From NCBI GenBank assembly GCA_029667085.1, contig JARUHJ010000001.1, forward strand, positions 372,001 to 436,000: DNA of 64,000 bases, written 5' to 3'. A program made the position numbers and the translations under genes. Source of the DNA: Deltaproteobacteria bacterium IMCC39524 (lineage in GTDB: Bacteria; Desulfobacterota; Desulfuromonadia; Desulfuromonadales; BM103). Below, piece by piece: positions 18,559 through 27,185 of the stretch (within the stretch, counting starts at the first letter, position 1; each line of letters begins with the position of its first letter). The notes beneath the pieces are model-generated. The model searched no databases. It saw only the letters and a program-made list of their open reading frames with translations, and was not told where the DNA came from.

Positions 18559-18583
18559 TGTGTTGTTGTGCGATCAATTCCTT

Positions 18584-20206
18584 TTAGCCAAGGATCTCCT
18601 TGAGGTCTGCTTCGGCAGTTGTGATCGGGCCAATGTTGTAATTCTCAACCAGGAAGTTGAGCACGTTCGGCGTAATGAATGCCGGCAGTGAAGGTCCGAG
18701 TTTGATGTTCTTGATGCCGAGATGGAGTAGCGTCAGAAGGATGGCAACGGCCTTCTGCTCGTACCATGAGAGTACCATGGAGAGGGGCAGGTCGTTGACG
18801 CCGCACTCGAATGCGTCCGCAAGAGCGATGGCAACCTGAATGGCGCTGTAGGCGTCGTTGCACTGACCGACATCGAGCAGGCGAGGGATGCCACCGATAT
18901 CGCCGAGGTCGAGCTTGTTAAAGCGGAACTTACCGCAAGCCAGGGTCAGGATAACGGTATCTTTAGGAGCTTGCTCTGCAAACTCGGTGTAGTAGTTACG
19001 GCCGGATTTGGCACCGTCGCAGCCGCCGACCAGGAAGAAATGTTTGATCGCGCCGGCCTTGACACCTTCGATGACCTTGTCGGCAACACCGAGGATGGCG
19101 TTGTGACCGAAGCCGGTCAGGATCTCCTGGCCCGGAGCATCTTCGAAACCACCGCACGCCTGGGCTTTAGCGATAACTTCCGAGAAGTCCCAACCCTCAA
19201 CATGCTTGACGCCAGGCCATTGCACCAGACCCCAGGTGAAGAGGCGGTCGACGTAGCTGTCTGCAGGCTTCTGGATGCAGTTGGTGTTGAAGATGATAGC
19301 GCCGGGGAATTCTGCGAACTCTTTGTGCTGGTCTTGCCATGCACCACCATAGTTAGCGACCAGGTGAGAGTATTTCTTCAGGCCGGGATAGCCGTGAGCA
19401 GGCAGCATCTCGCCGTGGGTGTAGATGTTGACGCCTGTCCCTTCGGTCTGCTTGAGCAGCTCTTCAAGGAACTTGAGGTCGTGGCCGGAAACCAGAATGC
19501 CTTTGCCCGCCTTGGTACCCAACTGGACAGAAGTTGGAACCGGGTGGCCGTATGCTTCAACATGAGCCTGGTTGAGCAGCTCCATCGTCACATAGTTGAT
19601 GCGACCGGCTTCCATGGCCAGACCGACGTTCGCCATCAAGTCGAGGCTGTCGTCGAGCATTGCGGCCAGGGCCTTGTGAGTGTAAGCGTAGATCTCATCA
19701 GATTCTTTGCCGAGGATGCGGGCATGGTCAGCATAGGCTGCGTAGCCCTTGATGCCATACATGATGATCTCACGAACCGAGTGAATGTCAGCGTCGACGG
19801 TGTAGTCTTTGACTCCATGCAGTTGGCCTAGCTTGACCTGGTCATCAATCGATGCAGGCAGGGCCCAGTCTTGAGCCGCACCAGGAACGGCACCATCATA
19901 AACGCCGGCCAGTTGCTTGGCCTTGCCGCGCAGACGAACGCCTTCAGCGATAAATTTTGCGACAGCCTCAGGGTCAAAGTCGACATTGGTGACGGTAGTG
20001 AAGAGGCCGTCGATCATGAAACGATCGATTTCCTGGTCCTTGGCGCCATTTGCACGAGCTTTGTCGGCCCAGAATGCGATGCCTTTCATGGTGTAAACCA
20101 ACAAGTCTTGCAGGGCGGCTACGTCAGGTTGTTTGCCGCAGACACCAACCGCTGTACAGCCGGTTCCTTTGGATGCTTGCTCGCATTGGTAACAAAACAT
20201 TGACAT
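18584..20206 (-). CDS. hcp: hydroxylamine reductase / hybrid cluster protein (class I)
   Basis: 540 residues from the ATG at 20206. An earlier in-frame ATG at 20221 overlaps the Shine-Dalgarno GGAGGAG and is unlikely to be used. The N-terminal cluster motif is C-x2-C-x8-C-x5-C (CYQCEQASKGTGCTAVGVC), the class I spacing of strict anaerobes, which holds a [4Fe-4S] cluster. Later conserved segments around the hybrid 4Fe-2O-2S cluster are present (VSGHDLKFLEELL, THGEMLPAHGYPGL, NTNCIQKP, LACGKFRFN, DVGQCNDAYSA). Hcp reduces NO or hydroxylamine and protects against nitrosative stress. A TTGAC-N4-GTCAA palindrome lies upstream. Confidence 0.97.
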   Translation of the reverse strand: MSMFCYQCEQASKGTGCTAVGVCGKQPDVAALQDLLVYTMKGIAFWADKARANGAKDQEIDRFMIDGLFTTVTNVDFDPEAVAKFIAEGVRLRGKAKQLAGVYDGAVPGAAQDWALPASIDDQVKLGQLHGVKDYTVDADIHSVREIIMYGIKGYAAYADHARILGKESDEIYAYTHKALAAMLDDSLDLMANVGLAMEAGRINYVTMELLNQAHVEAYGHPVPTSVQLGTKAGKGILVSGHDLKFLEELLKQTEGTGVNIYTHGEMLPAHGYPGLKKYSHLVANYGGAWQDQHKEFAEFPGAIIFNTNCIQKPADSYVDRLFTWGLVQWPGVKHVEGWDFSEVIAKAQACGGFEDAPGQEILTGFGHNAILGVADKVIEGVKAGAIKHFFLVGGCDGAKSGRNYYTEFAEQAPKDTVILTLACGKFRFNKLDLGDIGGIPRLLDVGQCNDAYSAIQVAIALADAFECGVNDLPLSMVLSWYEQKAVAILLTLLHLGIKNIKLGPSLPAFITPNVLNFLVENYNIGPITTAEADLKEILG

Positions 20207-20375
20207 GGGATTCTCCTCCATTAGGTTCGTTGAGTTAAGGTTTTGTTCAGTCGTGACAAAACTTGATAACTTTAACAGGTTTTTGGCAGTTGTCTTTCTG
20301 CTTTTAGTGCTATGATTTGTTATAACTATTCATAGAACTTGATGTGAGAGTAACCCAGCGCTTGCCTTGATGAAT

Positions 20376-20389
20376 TTGACAGAGGTCAA
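20376..20389. promoter_or_regulatory. TTGAC-N4-GTCAA palindrome upstream of hcp (Crp/Fnr-type site)
   Basis: TTGACAGAGGTCAA is a perfect inverted repeat with 4-base spacing, the geometry of Crp/Fnr-family operators and, from memory, like HcpR sites proposed in deltaproteobacteria. It lies about 170 bases before the hcp start and 67 bases before the divergent EVE gene. Its left arm plus the next base is also TTGACA, a good -35 for the plus strand, with TAAAAT about 19 bases on. Either reading, or both, may be true. Confidence 0.5.
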
Positions 20390-20455
20390 GAAAATCAAAA
20401 TAAAATGAGGTCGATGCTTTAATAATTCAGCTCCCTCGTTATCTGGAGTTTATGT

Positions 20456-20938
20456 ATGAATTACTGGTTAATGAAGTCTGAACCTGATTGTTTCTCTCTC
20501 GATGACTTGCAGCAGATGCCGAACATGACTGATCACTGGGACGGAGTGCGTAATTACCAGGCCCGAAACCTTATGCGTGATACCATCAAAGTTGGTGACG
20601 GCGTGCTTTTCTACCACAGCAATTGCAAGGAACCGTCGATAGTCGGGCTGGCCAAGGTCGTGCGAGAAGGTTATCCGGATCATACCGCCCTTGATCCACG
20701 CGAGAAGCACTTTGATCCCAAGTCTACGGATGAAAAGCCAATTTGGTTTATGGTAGACGTTCAGTACCTTTGTCACCTTCCGCACCCTTTAAGTCGAGAT
20801 GCGCTGCGTCAACATCCGACGCTCAGTGGCATGGGTGTCTTGCGCAAGGGCAACCGCCTTTCGGTGCAACCCGTTACCGCTGAAGAGTGGCAAACGGTCC
20901 TTTCTGTAAATGGTGTAGATGACCCGTTACAAGCATGA
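20456..20938 (+). CDS. EVE domain-containing protein
   Basis: 160 residues. The EVE fold is shown by MNYWLMKSEPDCFSLDDL at the N-terminus, WDGVRNYQARNLMRDTIKVGDGVLFYHSNC, and GLAKVVREGYPDHTALDP. EVE domains are PUA-like readers of modified bases, and the human relative is THYN1. The bacterial role is not settled; some link to DNA or RNA modification. Shine-Dalgarno GGAG precedes the ATG. It is divergent from hcp and 61 bases ahead of asmA. Confidence 0.92.
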   Translation: MNYWLMKSEPDCFSLDDLQQMPNMTDHWDGVRNYQARNLMRDTIKVGDGVLFYHSNCKEPSIVGLAKVVREGYPDHTALDPREKHFDPKSTDEKPIWFMVDVQYLCHLPHPLSRDALRQHPTLSGMGVLRKGNRLSVQPVTAEEWQTVLSVNGVDDPLQA

Positions 20939-20999
20939 TGCGTCAAACTTGAAGTCCGTTGGTTAACGAATGAACTCTGTTGTGGCTTGGGGTGTGTAA

Positions 21000-23432
21000 A
21001 TGAATAAATGGTTGAAAATACTTTTCGGTGTCGGCGCTGTCCTGATTCTACTTGTTGTTACCTTGCTCGTACTGGCGACGGTGTTGATTACCCCTGAGAG
21101 GGTGAAAGAAACAATCCTGCCGCTGGCTGAAGAGAACATCCAGCGCAAGATCGAACTTGGCGACATTGAGGTCAGCCTGCTCTCCGGCATCGAGATTCAC
21201 GGGCTGAAGCTCTATGAGAAGAACGGCCAGGATCTGTTCGTCTCTACCGATATGGTCAGGCTCAAATACCAACTGTTACCATTATTGGCGATGAAGGTTG
21301 TTATTGATGAGGTCCGCCTGGAAAAGCCGAATGTCAGGGTCGTTCGATATAAAGATGGGCAGTTCAATTATAGCGATCTGGTCGATGGCGAGGACTCTGA
21401 ACCCACACCTGGAGAGACTCAGCCTCAAATTCCACAAGGCAGTGAGTCGACGAGCAGCGAGAATGACCGTCCTATCAGCCTGCTTGTTTCAAACCTGCTC
21501 CTTCAGGATGGACAGATGGTATTCCTCGATCATGTCCTGAATGACAAAGCGCCTTATCGTTATGAAATCTCTGGCTTGCAGGTCGCTGCAAAGGGCGTAA
21601 CGCTCACCGGGAAGATCCCACTCTCGGTGCAATGCCAACTCAACGAAAGCCCTTTGACACTTGATGGGCATATCAACCTGCAGCCCTTCAGCGTGGACTT
21701 CGACATCGCAATGAAGGCTCTCGATGTTGTCGCATTCAGCCCCTATTTCAAGGAAAGTCTGCCCGGCAATCTGGGTGGGGCGAAACTATCTCTCGAAGCA
21801 ACCCTGCTCGGAAGCTTCGAAGATTTTGGTTTGAAAGGCTCAGTATCTCTGGCTGACCTGGATCTTCTCCTTGACTCCATGCCGGAAGCTCCTCTGGAAA
21901 ATGCAGACGTGAATGTCGACTTCGACCTCTTGCTGGCTCATAAGAAGGATTTACTTCAGGTTCATAGCTTTGATCTTGATTTCAACGGTATCAAGCTCGG
22001 GGTCGTCGGTAAGATCGACACTGTTCTTACCAGGCCGACTCTCAATCTCACCCTCTCTGTTCCTGATTTAAAAATCCGTCAGGCGATTGATGCCGTACCG
22101 CAGAGCTTGATTGGTGACGTCAGTTCCCTTGACCCTGCGGGTTCACTTTCAGCAGAGGCCTCTTTGGCCGGCTCTCTTGAGAACCCTCAATCCTTATTGA
22201 AATCGGCACAGGTTGATCTTGAAGGTGTTCAGGCCACGGCAGGGGGGCAACGTCCTGCTTTTTCCGGACGCTTACTGTTGAGCGGTGACCATCTTAAATC
22301 TGAAGGGTTACAGGTTCGTCTCGGTGACAATAACGCTGACATTAAGCTCACGGCCAGCCGACTCTTTACTCCACCGGCGGTTGTGACTGCGGATATTACT
22401 TCAAAGAGGTTCCTGCTTGAGCCCCTCCTGCTGGGTAGCGCGTCACCGGCTGCCGCCGCAGAAGAGGTGGTGACAGCGTCGAACAGGGGGCAGGGTGACG
22501 ATAAGGAGCTTGGTCCCTTTGATATCCCGGTACATGCTACCGGAACCATCTCGGTGGCTGAGGCCCTCTGGAAAGATTTGACAATCAAAGATTTCATTGC
22601 CCGTTATGAACTGAAAGATAATATTTTCAAACTTTCACAGATGGATGGCAATGTGGCTGGTGGCTCATTCAGGACTACTGCCAGTGTCGATCTTAGGAAG
22701 AAAGGCCTTGCCTACAGCGCAAACCTTGATTTAAATGCTGTTCAGGCGGACCCGTTGCTGACTGCCTTCCTGCCGAAAGCAGCGGGAAGCCTGCTCGGAG
22801 CTATGAACCTGTCGGTTGATCTGGATGGTCGAGGCTCTCAGTGGAAATCTATGAGTCGTAATCTCTCTGGCGCTGGAGATATGCTGGTTTCAGACGGACG
22901 CCTGGCGAGTCCGGGGTTGGTCAAGGGCTTCAGCTCTATTGTGCAGCTTTCAGATCTTAAAGATATCCAGTTTGAAAATTTCAAAGCTCAGTTCAAGGTT
23001 GTTAATGGAAAGGTTAAGTTGGACAGCCAGCTTACCAGCGAACGGCTGAAACTGTCTCCGCAAGGCTCGATCGGTTTGGATGGCTCTCTGGATTTGGGCC
23101 TTGATACACGTCTTAGCCCAGAACTTTCGGCCAAGCTTGATAAAGGTGGCAGTGTCACGCGCTACCTGGAAGATCAGGACGGTTGGACCCAGCTGCCGTT
23201 ACTGCTGACAGGAGACTTCTCCTCACCCCGATTCGGTCTTGATCCGAAAGGAATCAACCGTCAGGCGAGTAAAGCTTTGGGTCAGGAGCTAAATCGTCAG
23301 CTTGATAAACTATTCAGGCCGAAAGACAGCAGCAGTACTACCGAGACTCAATCCGGAGAAGAGGCTGAACCTGCAGAGGACCCGGGCCGTAAGTTGTTAC
23401 AGGATTCTCTACAGAAACTCTTTGGCAATTGA
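21000..23432 (+). CDS. AsmA-family envelope protein
   Basis: 810 residues. A single N-terminal transmembrane helix (LLFGVGAVLILLVVTLLVLATVL type, residues 7-30) is followed by the AsmA N-terminal domain, with VKETILPLAEENIQRKIELGDIEVSLLSGIEIHGLKL. A long repetitive beta-rich region (DUF748/AsmA_2-like) runs to the C-terminus. AsmA-like proteins are bridge-like lipid-transfer or outer-membrane homeostasis factors. The last 60 residues are low-complexity and charged. The first residues of the helix and the family pattern support the 21000 start, with a GGGGTG Shine-Dalgarno. Confidence 0.87.
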   Translation: MNKWLKILFGVGAVLILLVVTLLVLATVLITPERVKETILPLAEENIQRKIELGDIEVSLLSGIEIHGLKLYEKNGQDLFVSTDMVRLKYQLLPLLAMKVVIDEVRLEKPNVRVVRYKDGQFNYSDLVDGEDSEPTPGETQPQIPQGSESTSSENDRPISLLVSNLLLQDGQMVFLDHVLNDKAPYRYEISGLQVAAKGVTLTGKIPLSVQCQLNESPLTLDGHINLQPFSVDFDIAMKALDVVAFSPYFKESLPGNLGGAKLSLEATLLGSFEDFGLKGSVSLADLDLLLDSMPEAPLENADVNVDFDLLLAHKKDLLQVHSFDLDFNGIKLGVVGKIDTVLTRPTLNLTLSVPDLKIRQAIDAVPQSLIGDVSSLDPAGSLSAEASLAGSLENPQSLLKSAQVDLEGVQATAGGQRPAFSGRLLLSGDHLKSEGLQVRLGDNNADIKLTASRLFTPPAVVTADITSKRFLLEPLLLGSASPAAAAEEVVTASNRGQGDDKELGPFDIPVHATGTISVAEALWKDLTIKDFIARYELKDNIFKLSQMDGNVAGGSFRTTASVDLRKKGLAYSANLDLNAVQADPLLTAFLPKAAGSLLGAMNLSVDLDGRGSQWKSMSRNLSGAGDMLVSDGRLASPGLVKGFSSIVQLSDLKDIQFENFKAQFKVVNGKVKLDSQLTSERLKLSPQGSIGLDGSLDLGLDTRLSPELSAKLDKGGSVTRYLEDQDGWTQLPLLLTGDFSSPRFGLDPKGINRQASKALGQELNRQLDKLFRPKDSSSTTETQSGEEAEPAEDPGRKLLQDSLQKLFGN

Positions 23433-23485
23433 CAGTTGTTCAAGCCTGAGGTACAAACGAAGAAAAACAGAGGAAGGCACTATTT

Positions 23486-23977
23486 ATGAGTGGTATCAAG
23501 TACTTCAGTGGTTTTGAAGTTGTTCGCGCTGCAAAGGAAGTCGAAAAAAATGGCCATCGTTTTTATTCGACCATGTCGGAGAGAGCTTCCGATCCGACGT
23601 TAAAAGAGCTCTTCTCCTGGCTGGCTCAGGATGAGATTGAGCATCTCAAGCGCTTGACTCAATTGGAGGCAAAGTACCAGGATGGCGCAATCGTCGAGTA
23701 TGAAGAGGAGTTTCTGCCATACTTGAGCCAATTCTCCGACACGAAAATTTTTCCTGATGCGGAACAGCTCGAAGCGGTTCTGAAAACTGACACGGCAGAT
23801 ATTCAGGCTCTTGATCTTGCGATAGAAGCAGAAGAGAAGTTCGCCGAATACTTTCTTAAAGCCAGTGCTCTTGCTCTGGCTGATGATGGCAGGGAAGCTT
23901 TCGGTTGGTTGGCTGGCGAAGAGGTCAGACACGCAAAGATCTTAAAAGAGCGTCGTGCTAAATTTGCCGGAGAGTAA
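23486..23977 (+). CDS. rubrerythrin/ferritin-like diiron protein
   Basis: 163 residues forming a four-helix ferritin-like domain. Iron ligands are suggested by E-x-N-G-x-x-F-Y (EVEKNGHRFY), DEIEHL (ExxH), a second-half EAEEKFAEYF, and EEVRHAK (ExxH). There is no rubredoxin-type C-terminal CxxC domain, so it is the short rubrerythrin-like form seen in many anaerobes, probably acting in peroxide or iron handling. Shine-Dalgarno GGAAGG. Confidence 0.88.
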   Translation: MSGIKYFSGFEVVRAAKEVEKNGHRFYSTMSERASDPTLKELFSWLAQDEIEHLKRLTQLEAKYQDGAIVEYEEEFLPYLSQFSDTKIFPDAEQLEAVLKTDTADIQALDLAIEAEEKFAEYFLKASALALADDGREAFGWLAGEEVRHAKILKERRAKFAGE

Positions 23978-24031
23978 TCTGTTTTTTCTTTAATGAATTT
24001 GTTCAGGCTGTTTTGATATTTGGGGGATGGT

Positions 24032-24373
24032 ATGGCGGAAAGTCGTTACAAGAAGCGCCACCGCAAACGGATTTCACTTAACTTTGGAATCAGCAAGGCC
24101 GAAAAGTTTGGTTTTACAGACGACATCAATCACGATGGGCTATTTATCCGTTCTTCCGTTTGCGCTAAACCTGGAGCGTCCATAAAGGTAGAGATCAAGC
24201 ACGAGTCTGGCTTGATTGCATTTTTGGGCGAGGTGCGTTGGGCTAAAAAGGTTCCAGCCAACATTCTACACAAGCTCAAAGGCGGGATGGGCGTACAGAT
24301 TATCTCTTTCTTGTCTGGCGAAGAGCTTTATCATGCGCTATGCGAGGAACTTGTTGAAAAGTGGGGGACATAA
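24032..24373 (+). CDS. PilZ-domain protein (c-di-GMP binding candidate)
   Basis: 113 residues from the ATG at 24032; the ATG at 24020 lies within the GGGGGATGG Shine-Dalgarno region. It has an Arg/Lys-rich N-terminus (RYKKRHRKRISLNFG) followed by DINHDGLFIRS, resembling the PilZ RxxxR and (D/N)xSxxG motifs. The Ser of the second motif is replaced (NHDG), so binding may be altered. The beta-barrel continues through LGEVRWAKKV and GGMGVQIISF, typical PilZ features. It lies upstream of a GEMM-like riboswitch candidate, a suggestive second-messenger context. Confidence 0.82.
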   Translation: MAESRYKKRHRKRISLNFGISKAEKFGFTDDINHDGLFIRSSVCAKPGASIKVEIKHESGLIAFLGEVRWAKKVPANILHKLKGGMGVQIISFLSGEELYHALCEELVEKWGT

Positions 24374-24805
24374 CAAGCGATTGGATTATTCTCTTACTGT
24401 TGAGAACATCAAAGTGAAAGGCCTGCCGCTTGATGCGCAGGCCTTTGTTTTACCTATCCTTATGTCCCTAATCACGGGCTATTCCGGCGTCGAAACCCGC
24501 CGGTTCGTCTGAAACTATTGCAATGATCGGGCTTAGAATCGATAGGCGAACCTCCTTGCAGGGGGTTGAAGATCTAAGCAACGTTGCTTCAGGTCCATTA
24601 TAGCGGTTATTTAGTTTTTTACACGTCAAAGTAAGCTTTTTTATTATTCGTCCTCGATGTGGTAGAAGTTAAGTCTTACAATGAAGAAAGATTGGATTAA
24701 ATTAATTGTTTTGGGTTGTTGACAGCCCTGATGCTTAGTTTATTTTTAATTGTACACAATAATGCGTCTACTTCGAGATTATTGATTTTTTTCGCTTCGT
24801 GAGGG
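24374..24805. other. gene-less stretch between PilZ gene and riboswitch candidate
   Basis: Together with the riboswitch leader this makes a 587-base gap. It holds the PilZ terminator, a small hairpin (24549-24567, AACC with GGTT arms) and a perfect 14-base palindrome AAGCAACGTTGCTT at 24576-24589. Then comes AT-rich sequence (24600-24790) where the promoter of the next gene should lie. No gene seen. Confidence 0.6.
24417..24450 (+). terminator. terminator behind the PilZ gene
   Basis: AAAGGCCTGC (24417-24426) and GCAGGCCTTT (24437-24446) form a perfect 10-bp stem with a 10-base loop, followed by GTTTTA. Confidence 0.85.
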
Positions 24806-24936
24806 GGCAACTACAAACGTAAAAGCCATCCCTATCGCAAGGTAGGTGCGGAAAGCTTTGGATCCGCCCACAAAAACTTCTTCGGACAGCCGGGTTGCCA
24901 TCATATTGGCCCCGGCTTTTGTTTTACCCGCCGGGG
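24806..24936 (+). promoter_or_regulatory. GEMM-like (cyclic-dinucleotide) riboswitch candidate with expression platform
   Basis: A structured leader precedes the gene at 24961. P1: GGCAAC (24806-24811) pairs GTTGCC (24894-24899). P2: CCTATC (24831-24836) and GGTAGG (24841-24846) cap a GCAA tetraloop. P3: TCCG (24863-24866) pairs CGGA (24883-24886). The 3-prime strand GGACAGCCGGGTTGCC and the joining segment GCGGAAAGC resemble the GEMM-I (c-di-GMP-I/cGAMP) consensus; the segment before P2 does not match the usual GCAAACC. Downstream, CCCCGGC (24910-24916) can pair either with GCCGGGG (24930-24936) or, as CCCGGCT, with AGCCGGG (24888-24894) inside the aptamer. That is a mutually exclusive switch. 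Confidence 0.55.
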
Positions 24937-24960
24937 TAATGCATCGGGAAGGAGATTCTT

Positions 24961-25317
24961 ATGGACGTTTTTCTGTTAAGCATCATGAGTTCGTTTGTAC
25001 TCTTCGCTGTACTGCTGCCACTCTTTGGGGTTTGTCTTGGTCTCTTCTGCTATTACGTATTGCCGTATGTCTTTGGCGGACTAGTTGCGACGATACTCCT
25101 CGTGCTCACAGGTGTGAAAATCCTGCTGGCTTTATGGGCCTGGTGCCTGGCTCTTCTTTGGGCCTCTGCTGTGGTGTTTGTTAAAATGAGATTTCGCCAT
25201 ATGGGTGAAGAGATCGAGCATTATCGTGCGGCTCATACCCTTTTGTTATTTGGGGGGCCATATCGCCGTAAGCGCAACGAGCTGCGTGAAGCTTTTGCCG
25301 GTGAAGGTGAGATTTAG
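24961..25317 (+). CDS. small membrane protein behind the riboswitch candidate
   Basis: 118 residues with no family I recognise. Two to three hydrophobic segments occupy residues 4-75 (FLLSIMSSFVLFAVLLPLFG, YVLPYVFGGLVATILLVLTG, ILLALWAWCLALLWASAVVF). They are followed by a charged cytoplasmic-type tail with RFRHMGEEIEHYRAAH and PYRRKRNELREAF. A strong Shine-Dalgarno, GGAAGGAG, sits 7 bases before the ATG. It is expressed alone, from a long structured leader, which suggests tight regulation of a membrane protein by a second messenger. Confidence 0.75.
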   Translation: MDVFLLSIMSSFVLFAVLLPLFGVCLGLFCYYVLPYVFGGLVATILLVLTGVKILLALWAWCLALLWASAVVFVKMRFRHMGEEIEHYRAAHTLLLFGGPYRRKRNELREAFAGEGEI

Positions 25318-25417
25318 GTCTCTTGGAGTTCTGACAGCACAACATAGTCTCGAGGGTTAATGCTGCTGGTCGAAAATTACTCTACCTGCCTCTGTATTAA
25401 AGGCCTTGGTTCGTCTA

Positions 25418-25786
25418 TTACCAGCCTTCGTGATTCAACAAAAGCTCACAGATGATCTCTGTGCATTCGTGGTCAAGGTCAAGAGTCAGTCCACTTAAAG
25501 ATTTGTGACATTCGATTCGATATGCCAGCTCTTCTCCCCACGCCGGGTCGTAAAAACTGACCATGGCTGCCAGGAATTGCTCTTCTCCCTCGCTCTCTTC
25601 TTCGAAAAGAGCTTCTATCGTTTCTTTCAGGGGGCTCAGTTCTTCTTTTGTCCGTGCTGTTTCAGGTGAGCCGGGGCCAAAGAATTGCGGTCCAAGAAAT
25701 TCAACACCATGCTTCCAAGCATCGAGGAAACGTGCACGTTTCTGGTCCGACTGCTGCAGTACATTCAGCACATTATCTTTGTGCAT
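25418..25786 (-). CDS. hypothetical acidic protein
   Basis: 122 residues, no family recognised, no signal peptide. It is acidic and helix-rich, with a Glu-rich centre (EALFEEESEGEEQF) and a C-terminal segment rich in Cys/Glu (RIECHKSLSGLTLDLDHECTEIICELL). The reading frame is intact and has base use like its neighbours. It is flanked by a REP-like palindrome upstream. Confidence 0.6.
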   Translation of the reverse strand: MHKDNVLNVLQQSDQKRARFLDAWKHGVEFLGPQFFGPGSPETARTKEELSPLKETIEALFEEESEGEEQFLAAMVSFYDPAWGEELAYRIECHKSLSGLTLDLDHECTEIICELLLNHEGW

Positions 25787-25878
25787 GAGTCACCTCACGT
25801 GTTCTGTACGGGAGCCTTGATTGCTTTTTAAAGGTATTTTAACAGAGAAAAGTATTTGTGCGGGGTGGTGGGGAAATT

Positions 25879-25917
25879 TTATGGGGACACAATACGAACA
25901 ATATTGCGTCCCCATAA
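25879..25917. repeat. REP-like imperfect palindrome
   Basis: Arms TTATGGGGACACAATA (25879-25894) and TATTGCGTCCCCATAA (25902-25917) match at 15 of 16 positions around a 7-base loop. From memory, GGGGACACAAT-type palindromes of this form occur near REP-associated tyrosine transposase genes in many proteobacteria. No such transposase is in the window. It sits between the starts/ends of two minus-strand genes and could also end transcription of the ACT gene's neighbour. Confidence 0.6.
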
Positions 25918-25934
25918 ATATATAAGAGAGAAAG

Positions 25935-26465
25935 TTATCTTCTTACTGTGATCTCTACGTTAAGCTCTTCGGCAACATCGTCGAGTCCTTCTTCGATGGA
26001 TTCTGGCGTTGCACCTCCGGTGAGATGAATATGGATATCCATCAGGTAAAGCGAGGTTCCACTCTCCGGGGTCGTTTTGACGGTGGATTTGAGGTCGATT
26101 ATGTTCAATGAATTGTCGGCAAGATATTGGCTGATCTTGTAGACGATACCCGCCTGGTCCAACCCCTCAACATGGATGGTCGCGATGGCCGCATTAGACT
26201 GGCTGACGGCGCTACGCTCTTTAAGCGGTCGGATGAAGGCTGATATGCTCTTGGTCTTTTCCATCTCTGCACAACGATCCAGGAGCTTTGTCTCAATGTT
26301 AGCGTCGCTTGATGAGAATAGCAGGTTGATCGTGAATTCATCAGACAGCATCGACATGGTGCTGTCTTCAAGGTTGCATCCGGTTTCATAAAGCACGCTG
26401 GTTACGTCTGCTACAATGCCAGGACGATCTTTGCCAAAAGCGGTCATGATATAACGGTTTTGCAT
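25935..26465 (-). CDS. GcvR-like double ACT-domain regulator
   Basis: 176 residues built of two ACT domains: MTAFGKDRPGIVADVTSVLYETGCNLEDSTMSML (about 7-85) and a second beginning VEGLDQAGIVYKISQYLADNSLNIIDL (about 100-176). This is the layout of GcvR, the glycine cleavage system regulator, and of related stand-alone amino-acid sensors. No DNA-binding domain, so it likely acts through protein contact. The glycine cleavage genes are not in the window. Confidence 0.85.
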   Translation of the reverse strand: MQNRYIMTAFGKDRPGIVADVTSVLYETGCNLEDSTMSMLSDEFTINLLFSSSDANIETKLLDRCAEMEKTKSISAFIRPLKERSAVSQSNAAIATIHVEGLDQAGIVYKISQYLADNSLNIIDLKSTVKTTPESGTSLYLMDIHIHLTGGATPESIEEGLDDVAEELNVEITVRR

Positions 26466-26693
26466 CTGTCCCTCCGTCCCTTATGCTGGTTAAGTAATCA
26501 AAGATGTTTCATTCTCGCACTTTCTGGTGATTACTTCAATCGCTTGTCTTTGAGTAATATTGTTTACAGCCTCTTCCTCTTGAATTTGTTCCGTAAAATC
26601 TCGAAATCTCTATTTCATTACACACTCAAAGACTTTTCTTTATGGTATTCTTACAACATTGACACATGACTAATTCTTATTGGGAGATCTTTT

Positions 26694-27185
26694 ATGAACG
26701 AGAAGAATGAAGAAAAAGTGGATCATGAAGAAATAGGTCGGTACGAGAAGTTGGCCTCGAGGACAGCTGATCTTCTTGAAGAAGGCAAAAAGACTTTTGA
26801 TGAAGCGCTCAAAAAGGCTAAAGAAGAGCTTTCTTCAGCCGGTGATTTTTCACGTGAGCAAGCGGATAGACTTGGCGAATATGTGCGTCGCGATTTAAAG
26901 GAAAATGCTGACAAGGCCAGAGACGCAGTCATGAAAGCTGTAGAACCTCAACGCCTTGCTGCAGGCGTGCAAAGTGCCTTCTCGAGAATTCTGACCAGTG
27001 CCGCTGAAACGCTCACCGAGCTTGCTGAACGCTCGGAGAAGGTTCTCGAGTACAAAACCGGCGAAATCACCAGCCCTGGAACCTTGACTTGCAAGGACTG
27101 CGAGGCTGAAATGCACATGACCAAGACAACTCGTATCCCTCCATGCCCCAAGTGCCATAAAACTGTTTTCCGTAAATCGTATTAA
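26694..27185 (+). CDS. YbeL-like zinc-ribbon protein (DUF1451)
   Basis: 163 residues. A long charged helical region (about 5-120, KTFDEALKKAKEELSSAGDFSREQADRLGEYVRRDLK) precedes a C-terminal zinc ribbon with CKDC and CPKCHK (residues 133-157). Together these match DUF1451/YbeL proteins, whose function is unknown. Shine-Dalgarno GGGAG. Divergent from the ACT-domain gene. Confidence 0.82.
   Translation: MNEKNEEKVDHEEIGRYEKLASRTADLLEEGKKTFDEALKKAKEELSSAGDFSREQADRLGEYVRRDLKENADKARDAVMKAVEPQRLAAGVQSAFSRILTSAAETLTELAERSEKVLEYKTGEITSPGTLTCKDCEAEMHMTKTTRIPPCPKCHKTVFRKSY

Larger units (their letters stand above)
18201..18583. other. gene-less stretch between the metal operon and hcp
   Basis: About 380 bases between convergent genes. 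It holds the operon terminator at its left end and two stacked hairpins at its right end (listed separately). Between roughly 18280 and 18490 I see no open frame of note and no strong structure. Confidence 0.6.

Noticed and set aside
18971-19831. 286-residue plus-strand frame inside hcp
   Set aside because: Antisense shadow of hcp.
20310-20335. CTATGA-N14-TCATAG inverted repeat in the hcp leader
   Set aside because: Six-base arms with wide spacing in AT-rich sequence; too weak to call an operator.
24549-24589. Possible tRNA or small RNA in the PilZ-riboswitch gap
   Set aside because: Two small hairpins only; no cloverleaf or known RNA signature.
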